Shown: positions 33,143 to 46,196 of the stretch, piece after piece | Layout of the letters: the number at the start of each line of letters is the position of its first letter | Position numbering within the stretch: the first letter of the stretch is position 1 | DNA from: Diadema setosum | Taxonomy: Eukaryota; Echinodermata; Echinoidea; Diadematoida; Diadematidae | NCBI RefSeq assembly: GCF_964275005.1 | Contig: NC_092693.1 | Coordinates: forward strand, 24,269,122-24,333,121 | Reading direction: 5' to 3' | Length of the DNA stretch: 64,000 nucleotides | Notes under the pieces: model-generated | Databases searched by the model: none | Seen by the model: the letters and a program-made list of their open reading frames with translations, nothing else | What the model was told of the DNA's origin: nothing | Program-made: the position numbers and the translations under genes

Positions 33143-35632
33143 TGTGGCTTTGTATCATCAAAGATACTGAGTTAGATGTTTGCACTCCTGAATACTACAC
33201 TGTATTATCTTTGTGTTAATGAGATAGGACTTGACATAGGCTTTTCAAACGTACACCAGCACATACACATGTCATATTCAAAAGACAACAAAAACATTGA
33301 AAAGTAGATAAACAGAACAGAGTTGCTTTTTATTCTTTGGCCAAAATGGGATGTCTAGTGATGATTGTTTAAGTTAAGTCTCTTTTTCTGAAGTGACATG
33401 GTACTTTAATTTTGCCACTTTTCAAACCTGAAAGTAAGTGAAGTTGGCACTTAGCTGAAGTGTGCATTTAAAGGTAACGCATGTGTATTGTAGACAAAAT
33501 AAGAATGTTAACATGGTGTAGGCATGCCAGAAGCCCTGAGAAAATGTATTGAACAATTTTTCTGTGAGAAAACTATAGGTCAGCCCAAATTGGAGTGCAA
33601 CTGCCAGCTCGCAATTTCTACCAAGGTCATGTTAGTAACCCTCAGTGAAAAGAAAGTGTGTGAACAGCTGAAGGACATTTGACTGTGTTGTGCGTGAGGA
33701 CTACAGGGCCACAAATGAGCTGCATAGTGAGTATGTGGTTCCTTAGTCAGTGAGCACTGTGAAGCCATCATTTCTAAGCATATTTCCCATTCATATTACA
33801 ATTGTATTGTTTTTCATTTTGTAAGCAGTATGCTGGCTGGAAAGCACAATTCCACAATATTTTCAAGTTGGCTGTAATGAATAGAATAAAAACCAGATGA
33901 GCAGAGTTGCAGAGGTCTTATCGAAAGCACAGATATAGAATAGAATCAGAAAGTGACGGAATCTTTGAAGTTTCCCATCTTTTTATGACTCAGTGATATT
34001 AGTTGTATCCACATACTTATAATATTTGCAGAGGTGATGTCATCACCATGCAAGTCACCTATTGAACTGTACAAAACTCTTCATCAAATTTCCTTTCTTG
34101 ACGTAGAATCCACCAGAAGATGTATCCTTTGCTAAAAATCATAATATAGTCAACCTTTACTGAGTTGAATCTATTCGAACTGAAAAAATAGCTTTGACTT
34201 CAAGGCACATGGTCCCGGTGATTTAGTCAGATATGCATACGTGGGCGCATGGCGCAAGTTTCCTATAGAGACCTATGCTGTCGACTCCTCTTTAGCGCTT
34301 ACACTGTGACCCATTTCCGCGAGTTCGAAGAAGTCCAATCCACTGTAGTCACCGTAACGATCACAGTTCAGCTCATGATTCGGCTGAGGGTAATGACCGC
34401 TTTAGCAAACTTCTTTTGTGATGTCATAATAAGAAGCATATATGCACGCACCCTGGCATTACTACAGACTGCGTGATGCGCAGAGAAGACAATGAAGGCA
34501 ATGTCACCTAGCAACACCTACACGCTTTACTCTTGATGACAACTTCGGCAATCTTCGTATCAATTAATGCTAATGGTGATCGGCAGTATCATCAACAGCG
34601 CCCTCTACACAACTGGGACTAGTGCGCCTTTAAAAGAGAAAATTCGGCTTATGAGGGATTAAAATCAATAGAATATAAAGAGAAGAGGACTTGAAAAGAC
34701 CTTGACTGTGGCAATTATTCAACTTACGCGAGGTCGACTTAGGCAGGGTTGACTGTAGTCTTGTAACCCCCCCCCCCCAAAAAAAAATAATAATAATAAA
34801 AGATAGAAAATAGAACAAACCCATCTAACACTAAGGACTTTAAGGGGAGACAACCGTCAACCCTAAATATAGCATGTTTAATGTTTCTGTGTGTAAACCA
34901 ACAGATGATTTGTGAGGGAGATGATACCATTTTCTCATCTTCTAATTTGCATATGTGTGGATGCAACCAATATGACTACCAGTATTCAGTAAAAACATCT
35001 GATACTTTATTGATTTCATGACCTCTATTTTTTTTTTTCAGATAATGATGAAACTTTTACAACTCTGGTCATCCAATTTTACTCTATTACCATAGTCAAC
35101 ATGAATAGGATGTGGAATTGCGCTTGAAATATAGTACTGTATAATTGTGTAGATATACATGTGATATTTTGTCTATGTTTTCCAATAAAAGATAATGAAA
35201 GTAAATCACTTTCATGTACGCCATGAAATCATTTTCTTTTTAATGTTCTGTATGGTAGCTGCAGTGTAAAGGCATTCACATTATGTACATAAAACTTGGT
35301 TATAGATACACAGGACAAACGATGTATAGAGAGGTCATTAAACCAGAAAATTTTGTATTTAATATCTGTCATTAATATTCACAAATACACAAAACAATGA
35401 ATTCAAGGGCATTTGATCAATTGATTGAGACTACAGAAAAAGACTTGTTTTATTTTAGTTTGTTGTATCAAATAAGATGGAAACTAGGCTCCTATTCTAT
35501 GTCAAAATGGTAACAGAGGAACACAGCACATGCATGAAGCATTCTGCAAGACACAGTATTAGGCCTATAAACAAAATAGGGTCCTCTGTTGAGAAAGTAT
35601 CACTCAGAAAATACTGTTGATTCTAAAATACA
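33143..35632. other. Non-coding intergenic region
   Basis: No exon or clear element was recognised. It has a C-run followed by A-rich and TAA repeats at about 34767-34800. Confidence 0.5.
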
Positions 35633-35999
35633 TTAAAGGTCCTGTTTACCTTTGGGAGCAGTGATTTCAAAAATTTTCAAGATATCACATTTGATGTATA
35701 TGTGTAGGTCTGTTGTATCACAAAACATCCTACCATATAAAATTTTTGCAATAAAGCCTAAAACATGAGGAGATATCAACATTCTTCTCAATAAACCATA
35801 ACTGTATATGGTTTAGTCTGGAAGCATTCTTATTATAACTATTGTTCACATTTTGTGTACTTAACAATACTTAACATCGATTATACAGATTCAAATTTTT
35901 ACAGTGGTTGTTTCTATCCCTAACTCACATTTTAGATATATTTTTAAGCACTACTGTTGGGTTTTTGTTTCATCTGCAAATGGTAAATTATGCCTTTAA
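35633..35999 (+). mobile_element. TTAA-flanked MITE, family A, copy 2
   Basis: It starts TTAAAGGTCCTGTTTACC and ends GGTAAATTATGCCTTTAA. It lies head to head with copy 3, across a 77-bp spacer. Confidence 0.88.
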
Positions 36000-36076
36000 C
36001 TGGTACATTGGAGTAGTGAGCAACAACAACAACTATCAGTACTTTTGTGATGAAGATACATTTTGTTACCAGTTGA

Positions 36077-36442
36077 TTAAAGGCATAATTTACCATTTGC
36101 AGATGAAACAAAAACCCAGCATTAGTGCTTTAAAATAGTTCTGAAATGTGAGTTAGGGACAGAAACAACCACTGTAAAAATCTGAATCCGTATAATCGAT
36201 GTTAAGCATTGTTAAATGCACAAAATGTGAAGAATAGTATGATAAAAATGTTTCCAGACTAAACCGTCTACAGTTATGGTTTATTGAGAGAAATACTGAT
36301 ATCTCCTTATATTTTAGGCTTTATTGCGAAAATGTTATATGGTAGGGTGTTTTGTGATACAACAGACCTACACATATGCATCAAATGTGATATCTTGAAA
36401 AATTTTTAAATCACTGCTCCCAAAGGTAAACAGGACCTTTAA
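36077..36442 (-). mobile_element. TTAA-flanked MITE, family A, copy 3 (inverted)
   Basis: This is the inverse of copy 2, reading TTAAAGGCATAATTTACC at the left and GTAAACAGGACCTTTAA at the right. Together the two copies make a foldback with arms of about 370 bp. Confidence 0.88.
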
Positions 36443-36904
36443 ATTGTAGAATGCCTGTGGTTTGTTTGTCCTTATTTCTACAAAAGAAAATGTCCTCTCT
36501 TCAATATCACGTCAATATCACACAGCCTGATGTGAAAAGATCATAGATTTGTGAGAGAAATTTATTTCTTTTGACTTTTATGTTGTGGATCAGAGGTCAG
36601 TTAACTGTAAGTAAAGTTTCTTTTTGCCTGAGATTTCCCTGTAGCAAATTATATTTACAGTCATGGACAATTCAAGATGAGAAATCTGCCTTTTTTTCCT
36701 AAATTGAGCAGCATTTATGATGTCAAAATACTGTACAATGCATCAGTGTTTGTGTGTGTGTATGTGTGTGTGTGTTTGTGTGTGTCTGTGTCTGTTTCCG
36801 TGTCTGTATCTGTTTCATAAGTTGTGCTAAAACTTCAGTTTTTTGTTTCATGTTACTTGAGAGATGACTGAGAGCAATTAGTGAGGGCAAGCAAATTTAC
36901 ATTC

Positions 36905-37590
36905 ATTTTGATTTGATTTGATTTGATTTGATTTGATTTATTTGATTGATTGATATCTGTATTATCATTGTACGTGAACATACATGTAGATGTATTATAC
37001 ATACATTGTCGGAGCCATACATATATAAACATCAGTTGTTAACAAAATATTTTTTCTTCATTGCCTTTACACAATGTACAGCAGAAACGTATCAGCAATA
37101 CAACCGTACAATGAATAATACAGTAGGCACTTGATTTGCGTGCAACCCTCGTACATAATACACATAGAAAAAAAAATAGGAGGGAGGGATGACTTGCGTA
37201 GAGATAGGATAGTAGAAAGGAGAAAGGGAAAGGAGAAGTCTGTCTGCTTTCACTAAAGGCTTACACAAAGTTAGTTCACCTGGATCACTGATTAGTAAGG
37301 CATGACAAAATATTTCTCAACGAGGTACAGGTGACCAGTTACAGTTTACGGTTGGTTACGTGAGTCACATAATAGATAACATAATACAAATGTAGATGAA
37401 ATGCGGCGAAGTTTCTACGAAGGAATTTCGTGTATTATACACTAACGATGACAACGAAATTACTGATATCGAAAGAGTATCATTGTTTTTACAGCTTTCC
37501 TAAAAGAATACAGGGACTTCGAATTTCAGAAGGAAGAGAGTTCCAAACATCGGGTCCCGTGTGTCTGATAGATTTCAGAGCCCTCACTGT
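36905..37590 (-). mobile_element. LINE 3' end with reverse transcriptase C-terminal remnant
   Basis: The minus strand near 37505-37590 encodes G-P-D-V-W-N-S-L-P-S-E-I-R-S, the usual end of a CR1-like ORF2. A 3' UTR follows, and an AAATC-type tail at about 36905-36935. It is 5' truncated. Confidence 0.7.
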
Positions 37591-39680
37591 TTAAGGATTA
37601 TTATAAATGAAATTTATCAGATTGTCTCGTAGGATAAGAATTTATTTCCTTGTTTAATTGAAATAGTGAGAAGAAAGAAGATGGTATTTTCATTCATATA
37701 TTTAGGCCTGAAGGATAGATTCAGCGTTGGGTTTACACTAACCAAGTCTTGATTTTTATCTTTCATGGGGATGGATGGAGGAATTTTTCAAGTGGCAACC
37801 GTGATGCGACAACATCGGATTGTGTGTGGGTTTATGTGAGAGTACATACATTTTTTTTTAGTCCCTCCCTCTGCTACCTCCATGCAGATCTTGCATTCAT
37901 TTGGGACTTTTCCCCAAAGAAAAGTATCATGATTGAAAAAAAGAAAACCAAAACACACAGAATGGAACCCATTCGGTAATAGGCACACTGTAGTTAGGAC
38001 AAGCGTGATAAATTTTATCAAGAATTTCATGAACACTGAAAATTCAGCAAGTCAACTTATATGGCATATGTGAATGAAACCTCAAACATTATTTTTAAAG
38101 GACATGTAAGCAAAGTCAACCCTTTGTGAAGATCCTTGAGAAACAGTCATAATGAGTATGCAAGAGATGAGACAAAGTGAAATAACATTAACAGTTCTTA
38201 GTTATTCTATGGTCAATGGGTATTCCCAGTGAATGATGAGTGCAGTACGTTAATGATTATCCTTCAGTTTTGCAAACTGAATTGAAATGACATTATACAA
38301 AATTAAATGAAATAATTTCATAATGACTAATGAACTTGGACTTCACCGGTTCTTCGAGTTGATAGTTGTCATTATGTGGTCATCACAAGGAGGTGGACAC
38401 TAGGAACCAGGATAACACAGATTACTTTACCATTACCCAGGGTATGGAAGAGGCAATTACAATATGAATTGGGGGCTCAAACGTGAAGATTGCATTTTGT
38501 GATAAATGTGCACCACCTCATAATCATACATCGAACATGTAGGCGATGGTATGTAGGGTTAGTGCGAATAAAAAGGGGGATAAAATCAATAAACGGAACG
38601 TTGCAACACTCATTTATTTCTCACGGTTGTATACTGAGCAGCTTTGTCAAATCTCGAGAAACGGGGTTCTTTTGACACAAAATGACACCACAAGATAAAG
38701 TTTTGTCAAGTTTCGAGATTTCCGTAAAAGCAAGCTACTACCCTGGATCCTCCGGCTCTCAAGTGAACTATTCTGTGAGTAGAGCAAAGAAGAAGCACGA
38801 AAAACATTTCGATACCTAGAATAATGTTTCAAAACAAACGGCAATTTCAGTGTTTGTCGATATAAGCTACAGGTGGGCAATACATAAGAAGAAATGATGA
38901 CATCATGTGGCTATTTATAGCACGTCTGCCCGAACTACTTTCTCTGGGACCTGCGAAGCCTCAACAAGGCTGTCTCGTCTGGCTACGAAGATGACGCTAG
39001 GTGTGGTGACTCACAGAATATGAATGGTTCCACGTAGCAGCGGATCGCGTGTCGGGGAAGTAGTTTACTTTGACGAGACGCGGTTGGATGTGTGAGCGAC
39101 ACGTGGAGGAGGATTGGAATGTTGGAGATGAGTCGTCTTATGATGATGCAGCGAGATATGAATTTACTACCGAAAATTGTCTCGTGTTGACTGTTCTTGG
39201 GGTTTACACTTGACACGTAGTGTACTCATGAGATCATGAAATGTTTTCATATACTTTTTAGTGCAAAATGCTCTCAAATTGTCCCCTGGCCCTCTCTTGT
39301 ATGTTTATTTGTGTGTTTTTTTAAAATCTGTAATAGATAATCAATATCCTAGCCGCATCTTGTTATCAGCATGTATTTTGGTGAGATCATTTGCCGAAGT
39401 CTCGATTTGCGGACAATGTCTAGTCTTGTCTGGAAACACGATACAGAATAAATGTAAAACTTTAATCACGAGCTTAGACTACAAGACCGGCGCGCCGGGG
39501 CAGGGCAGGGCGCGGCAATGTTGGCTCAGAAGTGTGACAGCTTTCATGGATGTTGTAGCTTCATGCTTAGATATAGAGCTCCCGACTCGTGATTGTGTTC
39601 ATAATTATGTCTGAAATCAATGTCTGAAATATACCTGCATGTCTTTGTATCTACATCTAATTTATCTCTATCTATCTTCC
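37591..39680. other. Non-coding intergenic region
   Basis: No exon was recognised. A GC-rich patch with GGCGCGCC lies near 39488. Confidence 0.5.
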
Positions 39681-40257
<577 letters not shown>

Positions 40258-40459
40258 CTATCTATCCATCCATTCACCTACGTGCCTATTTGTGAATATA
40301 TTATATACCTGTATGTGTGTATATATACATTGTATATTATGTAGGTCCTATGTATGTTTGTACCAATTTATCTATTTGCTATCAATCCGTATCTATCCAT
40401 CCATCTTTCTATATCATAATCATCTATAATGTGAATTGTCATGACACTCAGTTGAAATA

Positions 40460-41345
40460 CAGTATGTCCCACAAAAAAAAAAATTACAACGGGGCCCTCC
40501 GCAATGATATCTTTAAGAATTAGTGAATCAATCTAAATACAAATTCAGGGTATGAAACTACAACTCATTGCCCACATCTTACAGAAATCCCATTCGATTT
40601 GCTTCAGTGGTCAAAGAGTAATGAGGAATTTTGTAGAGGATGTCGGGAATCCCTTCTGTCCAAATTCTGTCTATTATTCACACACAAGAGCATTGAATTG
40701 CTAAAATTGGAAGAATGAGACTCATGACATGCTTTAGAACAATCCACATTTCTCTGTGACCGCTTAACCAAATTGATTGGGGTTTTCTGCAAAATAGAGC
40801 TAAGATGTTATATTTTAAGACCCTGAAGTAGCACTTAGACAGGTTGATCATATAGGGTGCTATCAATTCGAAAAGCTGATTGTAATTTTGGGGGCGACTT
40901 ACTGCAGTATGTCCCCCAAAAAATTACAATCAGATTTCGCATTGATAACGCCCAATATGATTAAATTTCTAAGTGCTACTTCAGGGTCTTAAAATGTCAC
41001 ATTTTAGCTCTATTTTGCAGAAATCCCCATTCAATTTGACTAAGCGGTCACGGGGAAATGTGGATTGTTGTAAAGCATGTCATGAATCGGATTCTTCCGA
41101 GTTTAGCATTTTGATGATCTTGTGTGTTAATAACAGACAGAACTTGGACAGAAGAGATTCCCGACATCCTCCACAAAATTCCGTATTTCTCTTTGACCAC
41201 TGAAGCAAATCGAGTGGGGTTTTCTGTAAGATGTGGGCAATGAGTTATAGTTTCATACCCTGAATTTGTATTTAGATTGATTCACTATTTTTAAAGATAT
41301 CATTGCGGAGGCCCCCGTTGTAATTATTTTTGGGACATATAACTG
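40460..41345. mobile_element. Head-to-head pair of 440-bp TA-type elements
   Basis: Unit 1 (about 40460-40905) and unit 2 (about 40907-41345) are inverted copies. Each has ends like CAGTATGTCCCCCAAAAAAT, and TA borders the outer ends. The units meet at ACTG-CAGT. Within each unit the two halves are also related inversely (CAGAAATCCC...ATTTG...GGTCA in both), giving four alternating half-units. CAGT termini with a TA target point to Tc1/mariner-type MITEs. Confidence 0.82.
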
Positions 41346-44300
41346 TACAATGTATATCATGTACAGACAGTGTGATTATGTTTCACTGAGCTCCTTGGCA
41401 TTGGTATACATGTACTGTATATGATAGTACCATCTGTAGCTCCATGATTGAACGAATCGCGGTTCACATTCTTCAGTGGTGAGGTATAGCCCTATCTTGA
41501 CATGCAGGCATCTCAGCAAGTAACAGGAGACTGAGAGGATTAACACACCTATACACACGCACAAACACACACAAGCACTCACAAGTACACACAAACCAGG
41601 CAGGTGAGATGAAACCCCCTGCACAAACACACACATTCCCTTGCTCTTTGAAGCCATATCTGACATCCACGTTTGGCCGACAGGCGGAAATACTATAGTG
41701 TACAGAAGAAAATGATGAAAAGTGATATTTCTTTGTTATTACTACGAGCTACGAGTTAATCCGAAGCCTTGCGGCTTGCATCATCGGGAAAAAAGGAAAT
41801 GAAATATGAAATACGACAGGTACCAAAAAAAAAAAAAGAAACAAAAACAACCCAAATCAATGTAAATGTATGTACCATGAAAGGCCCCCATAGCGCTAGT
41901 ACTTAGGAACAAGGGCATAATTTTATTCAGGCAGTCATTCTCGCAATGCATAAGAGATGTAAATCATAGTAAAGAATAAGGTCGAGAGAGATCGACTAGA
42001 GATGGCGCTATTGCATAAATGCACCTTGAGCACTTGGTACAGGGAACATGGTGAGAGCAAGAGACACAAACCCCAACCTGGCAGGTGCAATGCTAAACCA
42101 AGGAGGTACTGGGCTCGCCTAGTACCTCCTTGGCTAAACCAACCAGTAATATGAGCAAGGAGGTTACTCAACATGAGTCATCTTGGGCATAACACATCGT
42201 GATTTCACGCCATGTCTGCGTCACGATTTTTTTTTTCTGTGATACATAAGATGGCAGCTCTGTATTTGAAGAGTATCATTGCAAAATGGGCTAAACGCCA
42301 TTTCTCAACATTTTAAAATAAGCCCATCATCAGATGGAGCGAAATAAATCCTTTCCCAGAATACCTCACTTGTAACATAACAATAAATATTCTTGAATTT
42401 ATGATTAATATTCCTTTTTTCTCGTTATTTTCTTATTCTTTTTAGCAGCTTTTATCGCAACAACCTCAACAAGAATGGAAATATAATAACTCATTTTGCT
42501 ATAATACTCTATTGTTGTGTTCTTCTAGCTGGCGTTTATCTATAGTACAGAAACATGATATTTTTTTTTTTTAAATCCTTATGATACCAGTTCTTGCAAA
42601 TTACAGTTCCCATGTACCGCAATCATTACATGATGGATAAATAAACAGATGAATAATAAAAAAAGGAAATAACTCAACAAATAAGAAAATGAGCATTGAA
42701 GAATGACTGGCTGATACTAATAGATCAATAAATACGAAAGATGGAAAGTAGGTAATCAATGAATAAGAAAACACACGTACATTGAAAATGGCAAAGCAGC
42801 AGCTGATGTTTCTTGCATTTTAATGAATACACCGATATGTTTCACAAAACCAATAGAAAATAACTTCTATAAATACATGCAAATCAATGCAAATTACAAA
42901 ATATTTATATTTTTGACACAAAGTTAAATATCGATGTCTGGTAAAGCTCACGCCTTCATTTTCATTAGTTTACTGTATGAATGTCACATAGTCGTCATTT
43001 TCATTACAATTCTTGTGCTGTGATTTGTTTGACAATATAATGTGCTTTATAGATACAAGGTTATTCCGACTGGAAATTACCAACCTCTTCTTATCATCCG
43101 CGATTGCGAGTATTAAATGTTAAACAAAGAACTGACGTGCACTTAATGTATAAAGTCTGGTTTGCATACAATGAAATATACCTCAAGAGACTGAGTGAAA
43201 ATTCTGTACCGGTGTATAACAACCCTGAACATGCACACAATATATTACATTGAGAAAAGATATTCTTTCCATCATGTAAAACAGTAACACTTGTTTCAAT
43301 TATTAGACTTTGTATTTTTCTCAGTGTAGAAACTGTAACAAATGAGTTCATTTTAACCAGGAAGGTGGGAGAAAAATAATATTTCCCTGATTCAATTTCA
43401 ACGGCAACAAGTCAAAATCCTGACAGCCGATAAATTATTAAGTCACTATTGTTTCAGACATTAACGAAGAGTAGTAACGCAGTAGATGCCCTCTGTGATG
43501 ATGCTTATAATAATATTCATGATTATGCTAACATTATGACGTACATTCACAACCGTCAGACTTTTTTTTTCTGTTTAACAAGATAATGTACATAATCAAC
43601 TTACGCATGGTATTTGGATTTCTCTGAAGTAAATTTGTTACATCAACCATTTTTTCCTAATAATGTAGTAGGCATTATAGAACAAAGAGGACGAACAACA
43701 TAAAAAAGAATATTGCTGAGAATTGTAAGATACTTTCTCCTACAGATCACACATATAGACACAATACAAATTGCTTTAAATTTACTATAGTCATCTTGAA
43801 CTATTAAGCCTTTTTGGACAAGCTGCACCTTTGAGTTTGAATGCTTGCACGAGTTCATGAGTTGCTTGCAAGAGATGAATTAACAAACGAGTTCATAGTA
43901 CTGTAAACTGTTTTATAGACATACATCATAAGCAAAGCTCTTCAAAAAGATCAAGTTATCTTTCAATATTGCCAAAGTCAAGTTTGCTGGAACAGGTGAT
44001 AGATGCACGGAGAATATCATAGTCTTTCGATCTTTAAAATAACAACAACAACAATATCATAGTTTATTCTATGTTGCGTTTTACACGGCTTTGTTGGAAA
44101 GTTTAAATTTTCTTGCAACAACAAAAACACAAACAACAACATTAAGGCACAAATAATGATGGAAGAACATATTTCATGATCCTGGTAAGACACTCACCAC
44201 ACGCCAAAAAAAAAAAATAAATAATAATAATAATAATTAACATCATTCTCAGCACTATGGATACTAGCACAGTTAACAAACTCACCACCCTGTGCCCCCA

Positions 44301-46196
44301 TCTTTTCCCGCGTACATAAGGGAAAGGTGCAAATTTAGCAGTAAATTTGTCATAGCTGGGTGAAAACTTTAAAGTGATAATATGATTCAGAGTGTTCTTG
44401 AGGGAACAATAATTCTATACAAATACAGAAAAAATATATAGACAAACAATGCTGAATACGACCTTCTTTGATTAATCTTTGGTGGATTATTCATTTTAAC
44501 AGTCATAGCAGACTGTTCTTCTTTTTTTTTTCCTTTTACTTACTACAACTTGGTATAGAAGATTGCCACAAAAATCAATACCACCCCATTAACGTAGTAG
44601 CCTAAATATGACTTAATTACGTATAGCGGTAAAGATAGCTAAGCGTTATTGAAACGTTTTGATTACTGAACTCCACACGCATGAAATTGTTTGCAAACTG
44701 CAAAAATTGGCGAAAAATACGAAACCTGGCTGCATAAACGACGCGTAGAAACGATCAAACAGGAAATGGTTATTTGAGAGGAGAATATTATTGCAAGATA
44801 TCTCATTTCTGGGTCACAACGATATCAATGTCAGTACAGTGTACATGATAGCAAAAAATTCGGTTATCGTGAGTGAGACTTCCTTTTCAAAACATTATCT
44901 GAACAACGGCCGGTTGCTAACTTCTTTCAAATAACTGAGGTGTCTCACCAAGAATTAAGTGATCAATTTACGAAATGTTATTAGGGCTTTCAAAGAGTAT
45001 AAATCCCAGGACGCAAATTCATATTGAGCACATGAATATAGAAACATAAGATGAATAGAAAAATATTCAGAGAGTATCAAAGTAAGAACAGACAAATAAC
45101 AGATTCATTTCCATCTGGATAAGACAAGATGACTGGATAACCCATATTCAGCTGCACTATTATATAGTGCTGCTGGTCTAATAAATAAAAGGAATGTACT
45201 TGCAATTCGTAAATATACAGCTGCCGTTACCATAAGCAGTAGCTTTGTCTATTTCAAATGATCAGTTTTGTGCCTGAAATTTCACTATTTCTTTTTTAAT
45301 TTTTCAAACAAACATATTCTCCAAGAAAAAATCTTTATGTGCAAAGTAAGTGAGAGCGAATTGCAAAATAATTCAACGAGACTGTGATTACAAGAACTTG
45401 TGAAACATCCGACATGTCGGCCGACATGACGTTGCTAATGCTGACATTTGCGAAGTCATAACTTTCATATCATTTGAAACTTTATTCAGGTTATGTTTCA
45501 CTTGATCTCTTTTGATATATTTCTGTCATCCAAAATCAACTTTCTCCCTTTCATATTCTCCTCTGTCCTATATACCTGAGTCTATTTCTGGTACTAAAAT
45601 TATTGCTGCCAATCACACCAGATACTGTAGTTTAATTCTATGGCGATATACTGATAATAATGCAGAGTCAAATAACACGACATGGCCTCGGGTCCGGCAC
45701 ATCATGCAACACGGAATGTTACGACGGAAAGGCCCAACAAATTCATCTTACAGTGCATACATGTTTTACATGAAAACACATTTGTCCCATATTTGTTCTT
45801 CCATTATCCGGTCCAAGCAAATGTTAACATATGGAATTCCTTTCATTTCTATCACAACTAAATCCCTGTGTAGAAAAGGGAAATCGTTTGGTTAGCATCA
45901 GTGTCACAGCAAATGTGGCCAGGACGATGTCAATAGCTTTTCAACTCCGGTGAACTTTGCGTGAATGCACTTTACCTTGGACCTGAGTAGTGAATGTGGG
46001 ACACTGTCACAAACGAATGTCGTCCTGCACTGTTTATGACGTAGTTCTAGCCTGGCATATGGTCAAGGAATTATGAAATGCATATAGTAGCCCTACCCAC
46101 CGACACCTCAACGCAGTGCAATGCCGTGGACCAACGGGAAATATGTTTGCCTCGTTTACAACTATCCCCACCCATGAAAGTATCAGGCAGGACGGC
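41346..46196. other. Non-coding intergenic region
   Basis: No exon was recognised. It contains a CA-rich patch at about 41545-41600, a hairpin at 42098-42133 and A-rich stretches near 44207-44240. It includes the 3' flank of the receptor gene. Confidence 0.5.
42092..42142. repeat. 13-bp perfect hairpin with 10-bp direct repeats
   Basis: GCTAAACCAA occurs at 42092-42101 and 42133-42142. Between and overlapping them, CCAAGGAGGTACT pairs perfectly with AGTACCTCCTTGG around a loop of about 10 bases. Confidence 0.75.
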
